Shown: positions 7,127-16,660, counted from the stretch's first letter. The stretch is DNA of 64,000 nucleotides from Virgibacillus salexigens (GCF_014905415.1 NZ_BNEO01000005.1:62001-126000), one strand, 5' to 3'. Notes: generated from the sequence alone by a model not told the origin. Translations and numbers: made by a program.

Positions 7127-8047
7127 ATGATTCGTCTATTATTAATCGCTGAAGACACTTCACAGATGATTAATAGAAATTACTTCTACTTAGAGCAGGA
7201 ACTATCTCGTCTTGTTCACGTCATGCTGTGGAGAAAATCAGGACATATTGATTATATCCTGAAACAACTTGATGTGCGTCCGGATTTTATATTGATTCTC
7301 AATGATATCGATCGGCAAATGAAGCCAATAATAAAGGGGCTTGCACATGTGGATATCCCTACTGGACTATTTATAAATGATGTTCATCGTTTTGTAAGTC
7401 TTCGAAGGAATTATATACAGAAAAACAACATTGATTATTTGTTTCCAGTCGTTCGTGATAAATGTTTGGAGGTATATCCGGAATTTCAAAATAAAATGGA
7501 ATGGTTTCCACATTTCGTTAATATAGAATTATGTAAGGACTACAGATTAAAAAAAGATATCAATTTATTAATGATTGGGGCGGTAAATGAGCTTTATCCA
7601 TTAAGACAACGTATTATCAATACCTATCAAGGAAGGGCAGATTTCGTGTATCATCCACATCCAGGGTACCATCATTTTAATGAGGAAGAACAACAAGAGA
7701 AGATGATTGGTAAGAATTATGCCAAGGAAATAAACAGATCAAAGATACTTTTTACTTGTCCATCAAAACTTCATTATCCTGTAATCAAATATTTTGAGGC
7801 TCTTGCTTGTAAAACATTGCTACTGGCTCCTACGTTTAATGAGCTAGAGGATATTGGATTTATACCAGGGATTCATTTTGTACCAATAGATGAGCATGAT
7901 TTTGAGCAAAAAGCGGCATATTTCTTAAGTCATCAAACGGAACGTGAACAAATTGCCGAACAGGGGTACCGATTTGTACGTAAGCATCATAGCGTTCAAC
8001 AAAGAACAAACCAATTAATTGAAAAAATTAAATGTATACTACAATAA
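7127..8047 (+). CDS. Glycosyltransferase, CgeB-like family
   Basis: A 306-residue cytoplasmic glycosyltransferase of the GT-B type. The N-terminal half ends in a linker with PHFVN. The C-terminal half (about 165-306) has the pattern PVIKYFEALACKTLLLAPT, then LEDIGFIPGIHFVP, then a run with IAEQGYRFVRKHHS, as in the Glyco_trans_1_4 domain of CgeB, a B. subtilis spore-maturation protein. The start at 7127 follows GGGAGG; an upstream extension to 7094 is unlikely. It is the first of three genes (with the acetyltransferase and C5-epimerase) on one strand. Donor and acceptor cannot be told from sequence. Confidence 0.78.
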   Translation: MIRLLLIAEDTSQMINRNYFYLEQELSRLVHVMLWRKSGHIDYILKQLDVRPDFILILNDIDRQMKPIIKGLAHVDIPTGLFINDVHRFVSLRRNYIQKNNIDYLFPVVRDKCLEVYPEFQNKMEWFPHFVNIELCKDYRLKKDINLLMIGAVNELYPLRQRIINTYQGRADFVYHPHPGYHHFNEEEQQEKMIGKNYAKEINRSKILFTCPSKLHYPVIKYFEALACKTLLLAPTFNELEDIGFIPGIHFVPIDEHDFEQKAAYFLSHQTEREQIAEQGYRFVRKHHSVQQRTNQLIEKIKCILQ

Positions 8048-8072
8048 TAGTATAACTTGAGGAGGTTTTTGT

Positions 8073-8750
8073 TTGGCTTCTATTCCAGAGAGCTCGCAGT
8101 TTGGAAATAATGTTGTTATAGAAAATAACGTTAGCATTGGTGAGCACGTTGTTATCGGCCATAATTCGATTATTTTAGAAGGTACAACCATCGGTGATCA
8201 TGTCCATATTGGTTGTAATTGCGTTATTGGTGTCAAGCCTAGCATAAATCAGAGAATGCGAAAAACATCTAAGGCGACTCAGCTCGTGATTGAACCTGGT
8301 ACGCGAATTGGGCAGCTCGTCTCTATTTATTCTGGTACACGAGTGGGAAAAGATGTGTTTATTGGCGACCATGCAAGTATTAGAGAAAATGTTACGATCG
8401 GAGATGAATCGATTGTTGGTAGGGCGGCCATTGTAGAGTTAAATACAATAATTGGAAAATCTTGTACCATTCAAACGCTGGCATATGTGACAGGGGATAC
8501 AACAATTGAAGATAATGTATTTCTAGGTCCATGTGTATCGATGTCGAATGACAAATATATGGGAGCACAAAGCTACTCCCTAAAGGGACCGTACATAAAA
8601 AAAGGAGCTAAAATTGGGAATAACGCTTCACTGCTGCCTGGAGTAAACATTGGTGAAAATACGATTGTTGGTGCAGGTTCTGTTGTCACTAAACATCTTG
8701 AAAATGGGATAGTTGCTGTAGGTATCCCTGCTAAAAAATTACAATCTTAA
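8073..8750 (+). CDS. Hexapeptide-repeat N-acetyltransferase, WbpD/WlbB-like
   Basis: Left-handed parallel beta-helix acyltransferase, 225 residues, TTG start after GAGGAGG. Repeats of (I/V)G-x4 type run from residue 8 to about 205 (for example IGEHVVIG, IGDHVHIG, VGKDVFIG, IGNNASLLPGVNIGENTIVGAGSVV). The FLGPCVSMSND segment and KKGAKIGNNAS block resemble UDP-amino-sugar 3-N-acetyltransferases such as WbpD, which use acetyl-CoA to acetylate the new 3-amino group. It is longer than WbpD (about 190) because of extra N-terminal coils. It sits beside the C5-epimerase, in a cluster with matching dehydrogenase, aminotransferase and 2-epimerase. Confidence 0.8.
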   Translation: MASIPESSQFGNNVVIENNVSIGEHVVIGHNSIILEGTTIGDHVHIGCNCVIGVKPSINQRMRKTSKATQLVIEPGTRIGQLVSIYSGTRVGKDVFIGDHASIRENVTIGDESIVGRAAIVELNTIIGKSCTIQTLAYVTGDTTIEDNVFLGPCVSMSNDKYMGAQSYSLKGPYIKKGAKIGNNASLLPGVNIGENTIVGAGSVVTKHLENGIVAVGIPAKKLQS

Positions 8751-8773
8751 CAGAAGTTGAGGGTGATATAAAA

Positions 8774-9796
8774 ATGGAATCAGGACGGCCTGAGGATATT
8801 CGTGTAGTGATGCATCAACATTTAGAATGTAAAGGAAAGAAGATTGGGAATGAGCTATTTGTTCCAATCACGTTATTAGAGAAGGGATATTTCGCTGAAA
8901 AGGAATGGATCGAGGGTCAGAAATTATTAAAGATCCATGTTTCCAAAGCCCGTTATTCCGAGATTAATCAGTACGATTTTCGAGGGAATTATTTACATTA
9001 TGATAAAAACGGGGTGGAGAACTGGAGTGTAGAATTTCATGATGGTATTCCAAAAACTGTCTATCCATTTGGAACTTATTTTAATCCTTCTACTATTGCC
9101 CAATATGGTTTACAACATTATAGTTTATACCTGAAAAATAAGGATGAACAAAGTAAACAGAAATTTTTATCTGTTGCAGCATGGTTTTTACAAAACCAAA
9201 ATTCTCAAGGAGGCTGGGCTTATCAATTTGATCATGCTTATTATCCTAGCAGGCTAGAAAAGTTAAAGGCTCCATGGTATTCGTCTATTGGTTTAGGAAT
9301 GGCAATGTCTGTTTTGGCAAGGGCATCTTATTTAACAAAAAATACTACCTATCAAAACAAAGCATTACAAGCTACCTCTATTTTTCAAACATCTTCTAAT
9401 GATCATGGAATCTTAGCCAAGTTTGAAGGCAAGTATTCATTTTATGAAGAGTGTCCTACAAATCCGCCTAGCTACATTTTAAATGGCTTCATGTTCGCTT
9501 TAATTGGATTATATGATCTCCACAAACAAACAGGAAATAGGCAAGCAGGAATGTTATATGAAGATGGTGTGAGAACTCTAAAAAGAATGTTACCTTTATA
9601 TGACTTAGGAAATCGAACTGCATATGATTTAACCCATTATACGACAGATGGTGGGTATCCGAATATCGCATCGTGGGGATATCATGTAACACATATTCAT
9701 TTATTAGCTGCTTTGAATTCGGTTGAGAAAGATCCCAAGATGAGTGAAACACTACAAAGGTGGAAGGGTTATATCGATGGAAAGATGGCTAGATAA
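8774..9796 (+). CDS. D-glucuronyl C5-epimerase family protein
   Basis: A 340-residue protein of the C5-epimerase family (C-terminal domain of heparosan and alginate-like uronate epimerases, which invert C5 of hexuronate in a polymer). Supporting motifs are NPSTIAQYGLQHYSLYLK (residues about 99-116), WFLQNQNSQGGWAYQFDH (about 137-154), APWYSSIGLGMAMSVLARA (about 166-184), PTNPPSYILNGFMFALIGLYD (about 227-248, shown here as separate words PSYILNGF and FALIGLYDL) and YDLTHYT near 295. No signal peptide is seen, so it would act in the cytoplasm. It has its own ribosome site 23 bases after the acetyltransferase. Substrate is unknown; the cluster makes a diacetamido-uronate. Confidence 0.85.
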   Translation: MESGRPEDIRVVMHQHLECKGKKIGNELFVPITLLEKGYFAEKEWIEGQKLLKIHVSKARYSEINQYDFRGNYLHYDKNGVENWSVEFHDGIPKTVYPFGTYFNPSTIAQYGLQHYSLYLKNKDEQSKQKFLSVAAWFLQNQNSQGGWAYQFDHAYYPSRLEKLKAPWYSSIGLGMAMSVLARASYLTKNTTYQNKALQATSIFQTSSNDHGILAKFEGKYSFYEECPTNPPSYILNGFMFALIGLYDLHKQTGNRQAGMLYEDGVRTLKRMLPLYDLGNRTAYDLTHYTTDGGYPNIASWGYHVTHIHLLAALNSVEKDPKMSETLQRWKGYIDGKMAR

Positions 9797-9827
9797 CCAA
9801 AGGAAGAGGTAATGAATGCCTCTCCCA

Positions 9828-10913
9828 CTAATGATTCTTGTTATACGTTTGCAATAATAGATTGTGAATGAGAGAAGAAGTTTTTCCATCTCCATATAAG
9901 AGTGGCGAATTTGTTGGTATGGACAGATCTTTCATGCTCTTGACGATTTGCTGCGTATCTGCGCCAACTAGTTGATTCCAACCAGTTTCTAACGTTTCAA
10001 TCCACTCGGTTTCCTCTCTGAGCGTAACACAAGGGACTTGCAGCATGTATGCTTCTTTTTGCAATCCTCCAGAGTCGGTTAAAATCGCTTTTGCATCAGA
10101 GGCAACCGCTAGCATGTCAAAGTAATTTACAGGTTCAATCGTCTTTATCTGAGTATGAGTAATTAAGTCGGTTAATTTATACTGCTCTATTTTCTGCTTC
10201 GTCCTAGGGTGTAAAGGAAGGACAACTGTCTTATCCAATTGTTGGAGCCCTGTTAGTATGGCTGTTAATCGTTCAACTTGATCGGTATTCTCTGCGCGAT
10301 GAATGGTTGCTAGGTAATAATTATTTTTTTTAAGCGTTAAATCATTTCTTAGCGTGGATTGTTTTAATGCTTGATTTTTAAAGAAAAGCACTGCATCAAA
10401 CATAATGTCACCAGTCTGGTACACACCTGAAGTAATACCTTCTTTTTTTAAATTCGTCATAGCAGTTTGTGATGGACAAAATAACCAACTAGACAAATGA
10501 TCTGTAACGATTCGGTTGATCTCTTCAGGCATTTCTTTATTATAGCTACGTAATCCAGATTCTACATGTGCAATAGGAATATGGAGCTTTGCTGCTGCTA
10601 GGCTTCCAGCTAAGGTGGAATTCGTATCTCCATATACCAATACGATGTCTGGTTCCATCGAGATCATAATACTTTCCAATTTTGCAAGCATATTTGCTGT
10701 TTGTTCACCGTGGGAACCAGATCCAATACCTAAATAATAATCCGGTTTAGGGAGCTTTAGTTGGTTAAAGAATATGGTGGACATATTTGCATCATAGTGC
10801 TGTCCTGTGTGTACTAAAATTTCTTCCATTTTCCCTTCAGATTGAATTGCTTTGGATAACATGGATGCTTTAATAAATTGTGGCCTTGCACCAACTACAG
10901 TTAAAATTTTCAT
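9828..10913 (-). CDS. UDP-sugar 2-epimerase, WbpI-like
   Basis: A 361-residue non-hydrolysing 2-epimerase with a GT-B fold. The N-terminus MKILTVVGARPQFIKASML, HTGQHYDANMS, YGDTNSTLAG, HVESGLRS, MPEEINRI, LFCPS, GDIMFDAVLFF and LPLHPRT blocks are closer to WbpI-type UDP-2,3-diacetamido-glucuronate 2-epimerases than to the MnaA/WecB form (which begins with a GTRPE motif). That distinction is from recalled family sequences. The ATG at 10913 follows GAGGGGA; the upstream extension is not conserved. It would give UDP-ManNAc3NAcA. It is a single minus-strand gene divergent from a glycosyltransferase. Confidence 0.85.
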   Translation of the reverse strand: MKILTVVGARPQFIKASMLSKAIQSEGKMEEILVHTGQHYDANMSTIFFNQLKLPKPDYYLGIGSGSHGEQTANMLAKLESIMISMEPDIVLVYGDTNSTLAGSLAAAKLHIPIAHVESGLRSYNKEMPEEINRIVTDHLSSWLFCPSQTAMTNLKKEGITSGVYQTGDIMFDAVLFFKNQALKQSTLRNDLTLKKNNYYLATIHRAENTDQVERLTAILTGLQQLDKTVVLPLHPRTKQKIEQYKLTDLITHTQIKTIEPVNYFDMLAVASDAKAILTDSGGLQKEAYMLQVPCVTLREETEWIETLETGWNQLVGADTQQIVKSMKDLSIPTNSPLLYGDGKTSSLIHNLLLQTYNKNH

Positions 10914-11069
10914 ACAAATCCCCTCTCTTATAAATATGTATGATTTATCAACCAATCATTTCTTGTTAGGTATTCAACGTCAATATGTTGGATTAAGGAA
11001 GGTGTTAGCATGAATGCTTACCAAGCTAAATATAATGAATGTATTCAGAAATAAGAAAGGAGTGCTAAA

Positions 11070-12305
11070 ATGTCTAAAAAGGTATGTATGCTAGTTTCTG
11101 AGCACCCTTTTTTAGATTCAAGGATATTCAAGAGAGAAGCGAAAAGCCTTAAGAAATTAGGCTATGATGTCACGATGATTGTTCCAAGAAAAGATGGGTA
11201 TCTTTTTGATATTGATGGAACGCCGTTTAAAGATACCTATTTATCACAGAGATTCACCCATGAAGGGATTACGATAATAAACTATGACTTTAGAGAGAGT
11301 AGGAATTCATTAAGTAAAGTAGTCTCCCCATTAGCACAATGGGAACAAGGATTTAACAATCCGTTAACTGAACTTGGCGTACAGGAAAATGCGGATGTTT
11401 ATCATGTTCATGAGTACTTATCTTTATTTGCAGGAATAGGCGTCAAAAGAAGAATGAACCAGCAGCAAAAACATGTGAAATTAATATATGATAGTCATGA
11501 ACTAACCCCAGATCCATTTGATTCTAGAAATTCCAAACAGCACAGAGAGAATTTAAAAGAGAAGTTGCTCGTAATGTTGAAAGAAGTAGACTACATTATT
11601 ACTATTTCCCATGCAATAAAATCATGGTTTCTTTCACAGGATCCTACTTTTGCTGTAGAAGTAATTTATAATTCCCCCCCATTAGCGACGAAGTATAAAC
11701 CGAAAAATTTTAGTGGAGACAAACTTGTTGCTTGCTACGAAGGGAATATCGATTACAAAAGGGGAAGTAAAAATAAAATCACGCAAATGACCGAAATATG
11801 CTCCAAATCCATCGATTTTCAATTTAAAGTTATTGGTGGAACAAGATTTGGCGATTCATTTGTCCTTCCCGATCACTTAAAGAACAACGTGATTCTAACG
11901 GGATGGGTTGATTATTATTCCATTGGTGAGTATATGAAAGATGTTGACGTTGGCTGGATTGATTATGAAGATTTAAATGATTCCCTCAACCGTTCGTATG
12001 CTATGCCGAATAAATTTTTTAGTTACTTAAATAATGGTGTTCCAATTATTGTAAATCGCTGTCATGAAATGGAATCTTTCTTAAGAGAACATCGTTGCGG
12101 TTTAGTAATTGATAAAAAAGATGCCACTGCCAAGGACTATGCTGAAGCAATGCTGTACTTGGCAAAGAACAAAGAACTGGTTAGAACGATGAGTATGAAC
12201 GCTAGAAATGTAATGGAAGAAATTTATTGCTGGGAGCAAATGGAAGTAAGATTAGCCAATGTATACCAACAGTTACTTCAACAAACTACCCTATTTGATG
12301 TGTAA
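11070..12305 (+). CDS. Glycosyltransferase family 4 paralogue A
   Basis: A 411-residue GT-B glycosyltransferase starting after AAAGGAGTG. N-terminal VCMLVSEHPFLDSRIF and AKSLKKLGYDVTMIVPRKDG, central YDSHELTPDP (about 155) and C-terminal NRSYAMPNKFFSYLNNGVP are shared with the genes at 14207 and 15431, so the three arose by duplication. A C-terminal ARNVMEEIYCWEQMEVRL tail completes the fold. No signal peptide. The DSHE motif is intact, in contrast to the middle paralogue. Sugar donor unknown; cluster context suggests the diacetamido-uronate or a plain hexose. Confidence 0.85.
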   Translation: MSKKVCMLVSEHPFLDSRIFKREAKSLKKLGYDVTMIVPRKDGYLFDIDGTPFKDTYLSQRFTHEGITIINYDFRESRNSLSKVVSPLAQWEQGFNNPLTELGVQENADVYHVHEYLSLFAGIGVKRRMNQQQKHVKLIYDSHELTPDPFDSRNSKQHRENLKEKLLVMLKEVDYIITISHAIKSWFLSQDPTFAVEVIYNSPPLATKYKPKNFSGDKLVACYEGNIDYKRGSKNKITQMTEICSKSIDFQFKVIGGTRFGDSFVLPDHLKNNVILTGWVDYYSIGEYMKDVDVGWIDYEDLNDSLNRSYAMPNKFFSYLNNGVPIIVNRCHEMESFLREHRCGLVIDKKDATAKDYAEAMLYLAKNKELVRTMSMNARNVMEEIYCWEQMEVRLANVYQQLLQQTTLFDV

Positions 12306-12314
12306 TCGTATAGG

Positions 12315-13277
12315 TTACTGGTTCGTTTTTACCCAATTTACGGTAGATGTGATGCCATCTTTAAATGCTGTTTTATTAAAAGTACCAATTAATCCATGTA
12401 ATTTTTTCATTGAACCTCTGTGAATTTCAACATCTGCTTTTCGATTAGGTTTTTGAAGAACTTCACCGTTATAATTCATTACTTCCATAATTGTTTCGAT
12501 CACCTGTTTAATGGATAGTTGCTGGTCTGTTGTGATATTTACACAATCACCGGAAGAGATAATAGGATAGGTTTTTATTACCATATCTACGGTGTCTTTG
12601 ACATAAATAAAGTCTCTTGTTTGTTGACCATGTCCATGTATCTCTGGAACATCACCGTCTAGAATTTTCTTAATTGTAACTGGAATGACACCAGCTAAAG
12701 GCCCTGAGAAATTTTGCCTTGGACCATAATTATTAAATGGCCGAACGATAAAAGCATCCAAATCAAACATGTTGACGTAAGATTGTAACAACAAATCAGC
12801 CGAAGCTTTTCCGGCGGCATATGTTGTGGTCGGGAGTAAAGGATGGGCTTCATCCATAGGCTGATATTTAGATGAACCATATGCTTCAGAGGATGAAAAA
12901 TGACAGAGCGTTTGAAAAGCTCCGTTTCGTTGTAATTCTAAAATATTCTTTAAGACGACAACATTGGTTAAAAATGCATTTGAAGGGTTTATAAAGGAGT
13001 AGTTTAACGCCTTGGTTGCACAATTAAAAACAATATCAATATCATGTTTTCCCATAATGTAATTCAATGTCTCTTGATTTTCTGCATCATCGATATAAAG
13101 GGTTGTATTTTGTGCTAGTGCAGCAGTTAGGTGTCCTATACTGCCTGTAAAAAGACTATCCAAAATCACAATATGTTTTGCGTTTTCTTTTATTAATTTA
13201 TCTACTAAATGGCTCCCAATAAAACCAGCTCCACCAATAACCAAGATGGTACTGTTTGCAAGCAATGGTCGATTCAT
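12315..13277 (-). CDS. NAD-dependent epimerase/dehydratase (extended SDR)
   Basis: A 320-residue nucleotide-sugar epimerase/dehydratase. GGAGFIGSHLVDKL is the NAD-binding motif; a Tyr-x3-Lys pair (YAAGKASAD, about 150) is the catalytic dyad, and RPFNNYGPRQ (about 175) is typical of UDP-glucose 4-epimerase and UDP-GlcA 4-epimerase relatives. HGHGQQTRDFIYVKD follows. The ATG at 13277 has an AAGGAAG site; the longer frame to 13286 begins GTG directly at the ribosome site. It lies 21 bases after the SDR gene and is probably its co-transcribed partner. Substrate cannot be fixed from sequence. Confidence 0.82.
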   Translation of the reverse strand: MNRPLLANSTILVIGGAGFIGSHLVDKLIKENAKHIVILDSLFTGSIGHLTAALAQNTTLYIDDAENQETLNYIMGKHDIDIVFNCATKALNYSFINPSNAFLTNVVVLKNILELQRNGAFQTLCHFSSSEAYGSSKYQPMDEAHPLLPTTTYAAGKASADLLLQSYVNMFDLDAFIVRPFNNYGPRQNFSGPLAGVIPVTIKKILDGDVPEIHGHGQQTRDFIYVKDTVDMVIKTYPIISSGDCVNITTDQQLSIKQVIETIMEVMNYNGEVLQKPNRKADVEIHRGSMKKLHGLIGTFNKTAFKDGITSTVNWVKTNQ

Positions 13278-13297
13278 AGTTGGCACTTCCTTTTCCG

Positions 13298-14053
13298 TTA
13301 ATAATTCATTCGTGATTGACCACCATCAACAGTAATCGTAGTACCGACAATCCAAGATGCCTTATCTGAAGCTAAGAATACAGCAGTGTTTCCAATTTCC
13401 TCAGGTTTACCTAGTCGTCCTGCAGGTATTCTAGCGCTTGCATAATTTGTTAAGAAGTTTGGATCGTTTTGGATACGTCGATTCCATTCTTTATTTGGAT
13501 GGAAGATCGCCCCAGGGGCGATACCAACAACACGAATATTATGTTTTATTACTTCAGAGCTAAAGGCTTTTGTAAAGCTGATTACTGCTGATTTTGAGGT
13601 GTTATACGCAGGTAATCCGCCTGATTCTTTTCCGTAAATGGATGCAATATTAATAATTACCCCTGCACCTTTGTCTATCATGTATTGGCTTACTAATTGA
13701 CTTAAGTGCAACACAGAGATGAAATTAATCTTCATTGACGCTTCGAATACGGCTGGTGCTGTGTCTAAAACCTGAGTTCCTATTCCTGCACCAGCATTAT
13801 TAACTAGTACATCAATTGTCTGGAAGTCTTCGATAAATTCGTGAATTAACTGTATACGCTCATCCTCTATCGTGATGTCTTTTCTATATACCTTTACTCC
13901 AAGTTCTTGTTTTACATGAAGAAGTTCCGTTTGGTTTCGAGCCACAACGCCAACATTAGCTCCTTCTTTACGAAAAGCTTGGGCGATGGCTTTCCCTATT
14001 CCTCTTGATCCCCCAGTTACAAGTACATTCTTTCCAGTTAAGTTTAATTCCAC
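13298..14053 (-). CDS. Short-chain dehydrogenase/reductase
   Basis: A classical SDR of 251 residues, cytoplasmic. TGGSRGIGKAIA is the cofactor motif, NNAGAG is the central strand motif, and a Ser...YNTSKSAV (Tyr-x3-Lys) catalytic set follows. The C-terminus has GRLGKPEEIGNTAVFLASD and VDGGQS, common to 3-oxoacyl-ACP reductase-like SDRs. I chose the GTG at 14053, 8 bases after TTGGAGG; the ATG at 14119 would add 22 non-family residues. Such enzymes in polysaccharide clusters reduce or oxidise a sugar or sugar-alcohol intermediate; the exact step is unknown. It is upstream of the epimerase on the same strand. Confidence 0.8.
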   Translation of the reverse strand: MELNLTGKNVLVTGGSRGIGKAIAQAFRKEGANVGVVARNQTELLHVKQELGVKVYRKDITIEDERIQLIHEFIEDFQTIDVLVNNAGAGIGTQVLDTAPAVFEASMKINFISVLHLSQLVSQYMIDKGAGVIINIASIYGKESGGLPAYNTSKSAVISFTKAFSSEVIKHNIRVVGIAPGAIFHPNKEWNRRIQNDPNFLTNYASARIPAGRLGKPEEIGNTAVFLASDKASWIVGTTITVDGGQSRMNY

Positions 14054-14206
14054 TTGGATTACCTCCAATACGACATATAGCCATGGTGATAACAAATAAC
14101 GACATCCTAACACGTACATTCAATTATATGAATATTTGCATTCAGATGTTAATACTTTATTAGGAGGATAGGAAAATAATAATTAAGTTGAAGAGTGGAG
14201 GTTGAC

Positions 14207-15403
14207 ATGTTGAAACCAAAGGTGTGTATGCTGCTTTGCTACCTTCCCTTTCTAGATTCGCGTATTTTTGAATGTGAGGCGAAGAGTCTTTTAAACAATG
14301 GTTATGATGTCACCATTATTGCACCGCGTAAGGCTGGTCTTCTTTTTGATATAAATGGAGCACCATTCAATAAGAAATTTCGTGAACGAGTTTTTTATTA
14401 TCAAGGTATAAAGGTAGTTACTTATGATAGTGAGAGAAGGTCGCTAAATCCAGTATCTGACCCGCTTTATCAATTAGGAATAAAAGAAGATGCTGACTTT
14501 TATCATGCGCATGAATTGAACTCTTTTACTTATGGAAAAGCAATTAAGCAGGATCTACAACAGCAGAGGAATAAAGAAGTTAAGTTAATATATGATAGTA
14601 GACAACTTATTCCTGATCCCTTTCCATTACAGATAAATGATCATACAAAGCAACAATGGCATAAGACACTCTTAGGAAATTTACAAGAAGCCGATTATGT
14701 TATTACCGTATCGAATTCAATTAAATCTTGGTACCTGGCAATGGATCCTATGTTATCGGTTGAGGTAATTTATAATGCTCCGCCATTAAGTAAACATATC
14801 ATGAACAAAAACACACCTAACAATTCATTTGTTGTCGTTCATGAAGGCAATATGTCAAGAGAAACCTTCGAAAAGGTAATAGCAATCACTGAGGGAAGTA
14901 ATAGCGGAACGGATGTTGAATTTAAAATCATTGGTGGATCGAGGTATGGGGAAACCTTTCCAGTACCTGCGCATTTGCAAAATAGAGTACACATAGAACA
15001 GTGGGTTGATTATCATACACTACCAGCAACGATGGCAGGTGCAGACCTTGGTTTAATTGATCTAGATCCAACCCATTCCCTTAATAATATGTTTGCGATG
15101 CCTGCCAAATTATTTAGTTACTTAAATAATGGAATTCCGGTTGTAGCTAGCAAGTGCAGTGATATAGAAAAATTTATAAAAACGTATCAATGCGGACTTG
15201 TTATTAATAAACGAAATCCTGCGCCGGCAGACTATTTGCAAGTAATACATCATTTGCGACAGCATCCAGAAAAATGGGCAGCTATGGGAAGCAATGCAAG
15301 GAAAGTAATGGAGGAAGTCTATAATTGGAATCATATGGAGAAACGGCTGATATCGATTTATCAATCCCTAGGTTCGAATCAAATGCCTTATCTCTTGTCA
15401 TAA
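14207..15403 (+). CDS. Glycosyltransferase family 4 paralogue B (diverged)
   Basis: A 398-residue GT-B protein related along its length to the genes at 11070 and 15431. The conserved N-terminal SEHPFLD is CYLPFLD here, and the DSHEL motif is YDSRQLIPDP, losing the His and Glu that both relatives keep. The C-terminal half with AMPAKLFSYLNNGIPV and ARKVMEEVYNWNHMEKRL is well preserved, so the donor side may still work. ATG at 14207 follows GTGGAGG; a frame extension to 14195 begins within that site. It may have altered specificity or be a partner subunit rather than an enzyme. Confidence 0.8.
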   Translation: MLKPKVCMLLCYLPFLDSRIFECEAKSLLNNGYDVTIIAPRKAGLLFDINGAPFNKKFRERVFYYQGIKVVTYDSERRSLNPVSDPLYQLGIKEDADFYHAHELNSFTYGKAIKQDLQQQRNKEVKLIYDSRQLIPDPFPLQINDHTKQQWHKTLLGNLQEADYVITVSNSIKSWYLAMDPMLSVEVIYNAPPLSKHIMNKNTPNNSFVVVHEGNMSRETFEKVIAITEGSNSGTDVEFKIIGGSRYGETFPVPAHLQNRVHIEQWVDYHTLPATMAGADLGLIDLDPTHSLNNMFAMPAKLFSYLNNGIPVVASKCSDIEKFIKTYQCGLVINKRNPAPADYLQVIHHLRQHPEKWAAMGSNARKVMEEVYNWNHMEKRLISIYQSLGSNQMPYLLS

Positions 15404-15430
15404 GGCGAAATTGCTTGTTGGGAGGGAATT

Positions 15431-16660
15431 ATGACTAAAACAGTATGTTTTTTAGTGTCGGAGCATCCATTTTTAGATGCACGGATTTTTAAAAAAGAAG
15501 CAAAAAGCTTACATAAATCAGGGTATCATGTAACGATGATCGTTCCTAAAAGAGATGGTTACTTATTCGATATAGATGGTACTACGTTTACTGATCAGTA
15601 TTTAGAGGATTCGTTTTATCATGAAGGAATTAAAATAATTACCTATGATCAAATGTATCCAGAAAAGCATATTAAAGCCCTCCACTACAATTTAAAATCT
15701 GGAAAATACATACGGTTTACCGATCCCCTAACTCAATTGGGAATACAGCAGCAGGCAGACTTTTATCATGCACATGAATTTTTTTCTTTGTATTGCGGAG
15801 TAGGCATTAAACGGTGGCTAATGTCTAAAGGGAAACCATGCAATTTAATCTATGATAGCCATGAACTGGAACCCGATCCACTGATCAATCAATCTAGTAA
15901 AACAAAAAAACTAAAAAATGAAATGCTTGAAAGTATGATAAAAGAGATAGACTATTTGATTACCGTATCTGAATCTATCAAGGCATGGCATCTATCCGTC
16001 AATCCGACCATACCTGTTGAAGTAATTTATAATTCCCCGCCTTTAGCTACGGATTTCAAACTAAGTAAGAATGGAAAATCGCAATTAATCCTTACATTTG
16101 AAGGGACAATCAATAAGAAAAGAGGAAGTTTTGATAAATTAGTAAAGATTATAGAGATCGTTAATCAACAACTAGATGTTAAGGCTAAAATAATTGGAGG
16201 GTTTAAGGGAAAAGAAGCAAAACAACAATTAGAACGATTGCCGGATCATATTCAAGATAATATTCAATTCACCGGTTGGATTCCTTATGAAAAGATACCA
16301 CAAGTAATGCGCGATGTTGATATTGGGTGGATTGATTTAGATGCAGCTCATTCGTTGAATAATCGGTATGCAATGCCAAATAAGTTTTTTAGTTATTTAA
16401 ATAATGGAATTCCTGTACTTGTTAATCAATGCGAAGACATGGCAACATTTATTCATTACTATCAATGTGGATATGTCGTGCCGAAGCTACAAGCCACTGC
16501 ACGGGATTATGTTGAAGCGCTTATCGCTTTATCTGCCAATCGTAATGAGCTTGCCGAAATGAAGTATCAAGCACGTAACGTAATGGAGTCTACATTTAGT
16601 TGGGAACATATGGAGAAACGTCTGATTAACGTCTATCAACAGCTAACGGAGACTTCATAA
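15431..16660 (+). CDS. Glycosyltransferase family 4 paralogue C
   Basis: A 409-residue glycosyltransferase after GGGAGG. N-terminal VCFLVSEHPFLDARIF, KSGYHVTMIVPKRDG, YDSHELEPDP and C-terminal NNRYAMPNKFFSYLNNGIPVLV are very close to the gene at 11070. It is 27 bases after paralogue B and precedes another glycosyltransferase and the nucleotide-sugar dehydrogenase on the same strand. The intact DSHE motif suggests activity. No membrane or export segment is seen. Confidence 0.85.
   Translation: MTKTVCFLVSEHPFLDARIFKKEAKSLHKSGYHVTMIVPKRDGYLFDIDGTTFTDQYLEDSFYHEGIKIITYDQMYPEKHIKALHYNLKSGKYIRFTDPLTQLGIQQQADFYHAHEFFSLYCGVGIKRWLMSKGKPCNLIYDSHELEPDPLINQSSKTKKLKNEMLESMIKEIDYLITVSESIKAWHLSVNPTIPVEVIYNSPPLATDFKLSKNGKSQLILTFEGTINKKRGSFDKLVKIIEIVNQQLDVKAKIIGGFKGKEAKQQLERLPDHIQDNIQFTGWIPYEKIPQVMRDVDIGWIDLDAAHSLNNRYAMPNKFFSYLNNGIPVLVNQCEDMATFIHYYQCGYVVPKLQATARDYVEALIALSANRNELAEMKYQARNVMESTFSWEHMEKRLINVYQQLTETS

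Noticed and set aside
9805-9827. GAGG...CCTC hairpin between the C5-epimerase and 2-epimerase genes
   Set aside because: The stem is short and no T-run follows on either strand.
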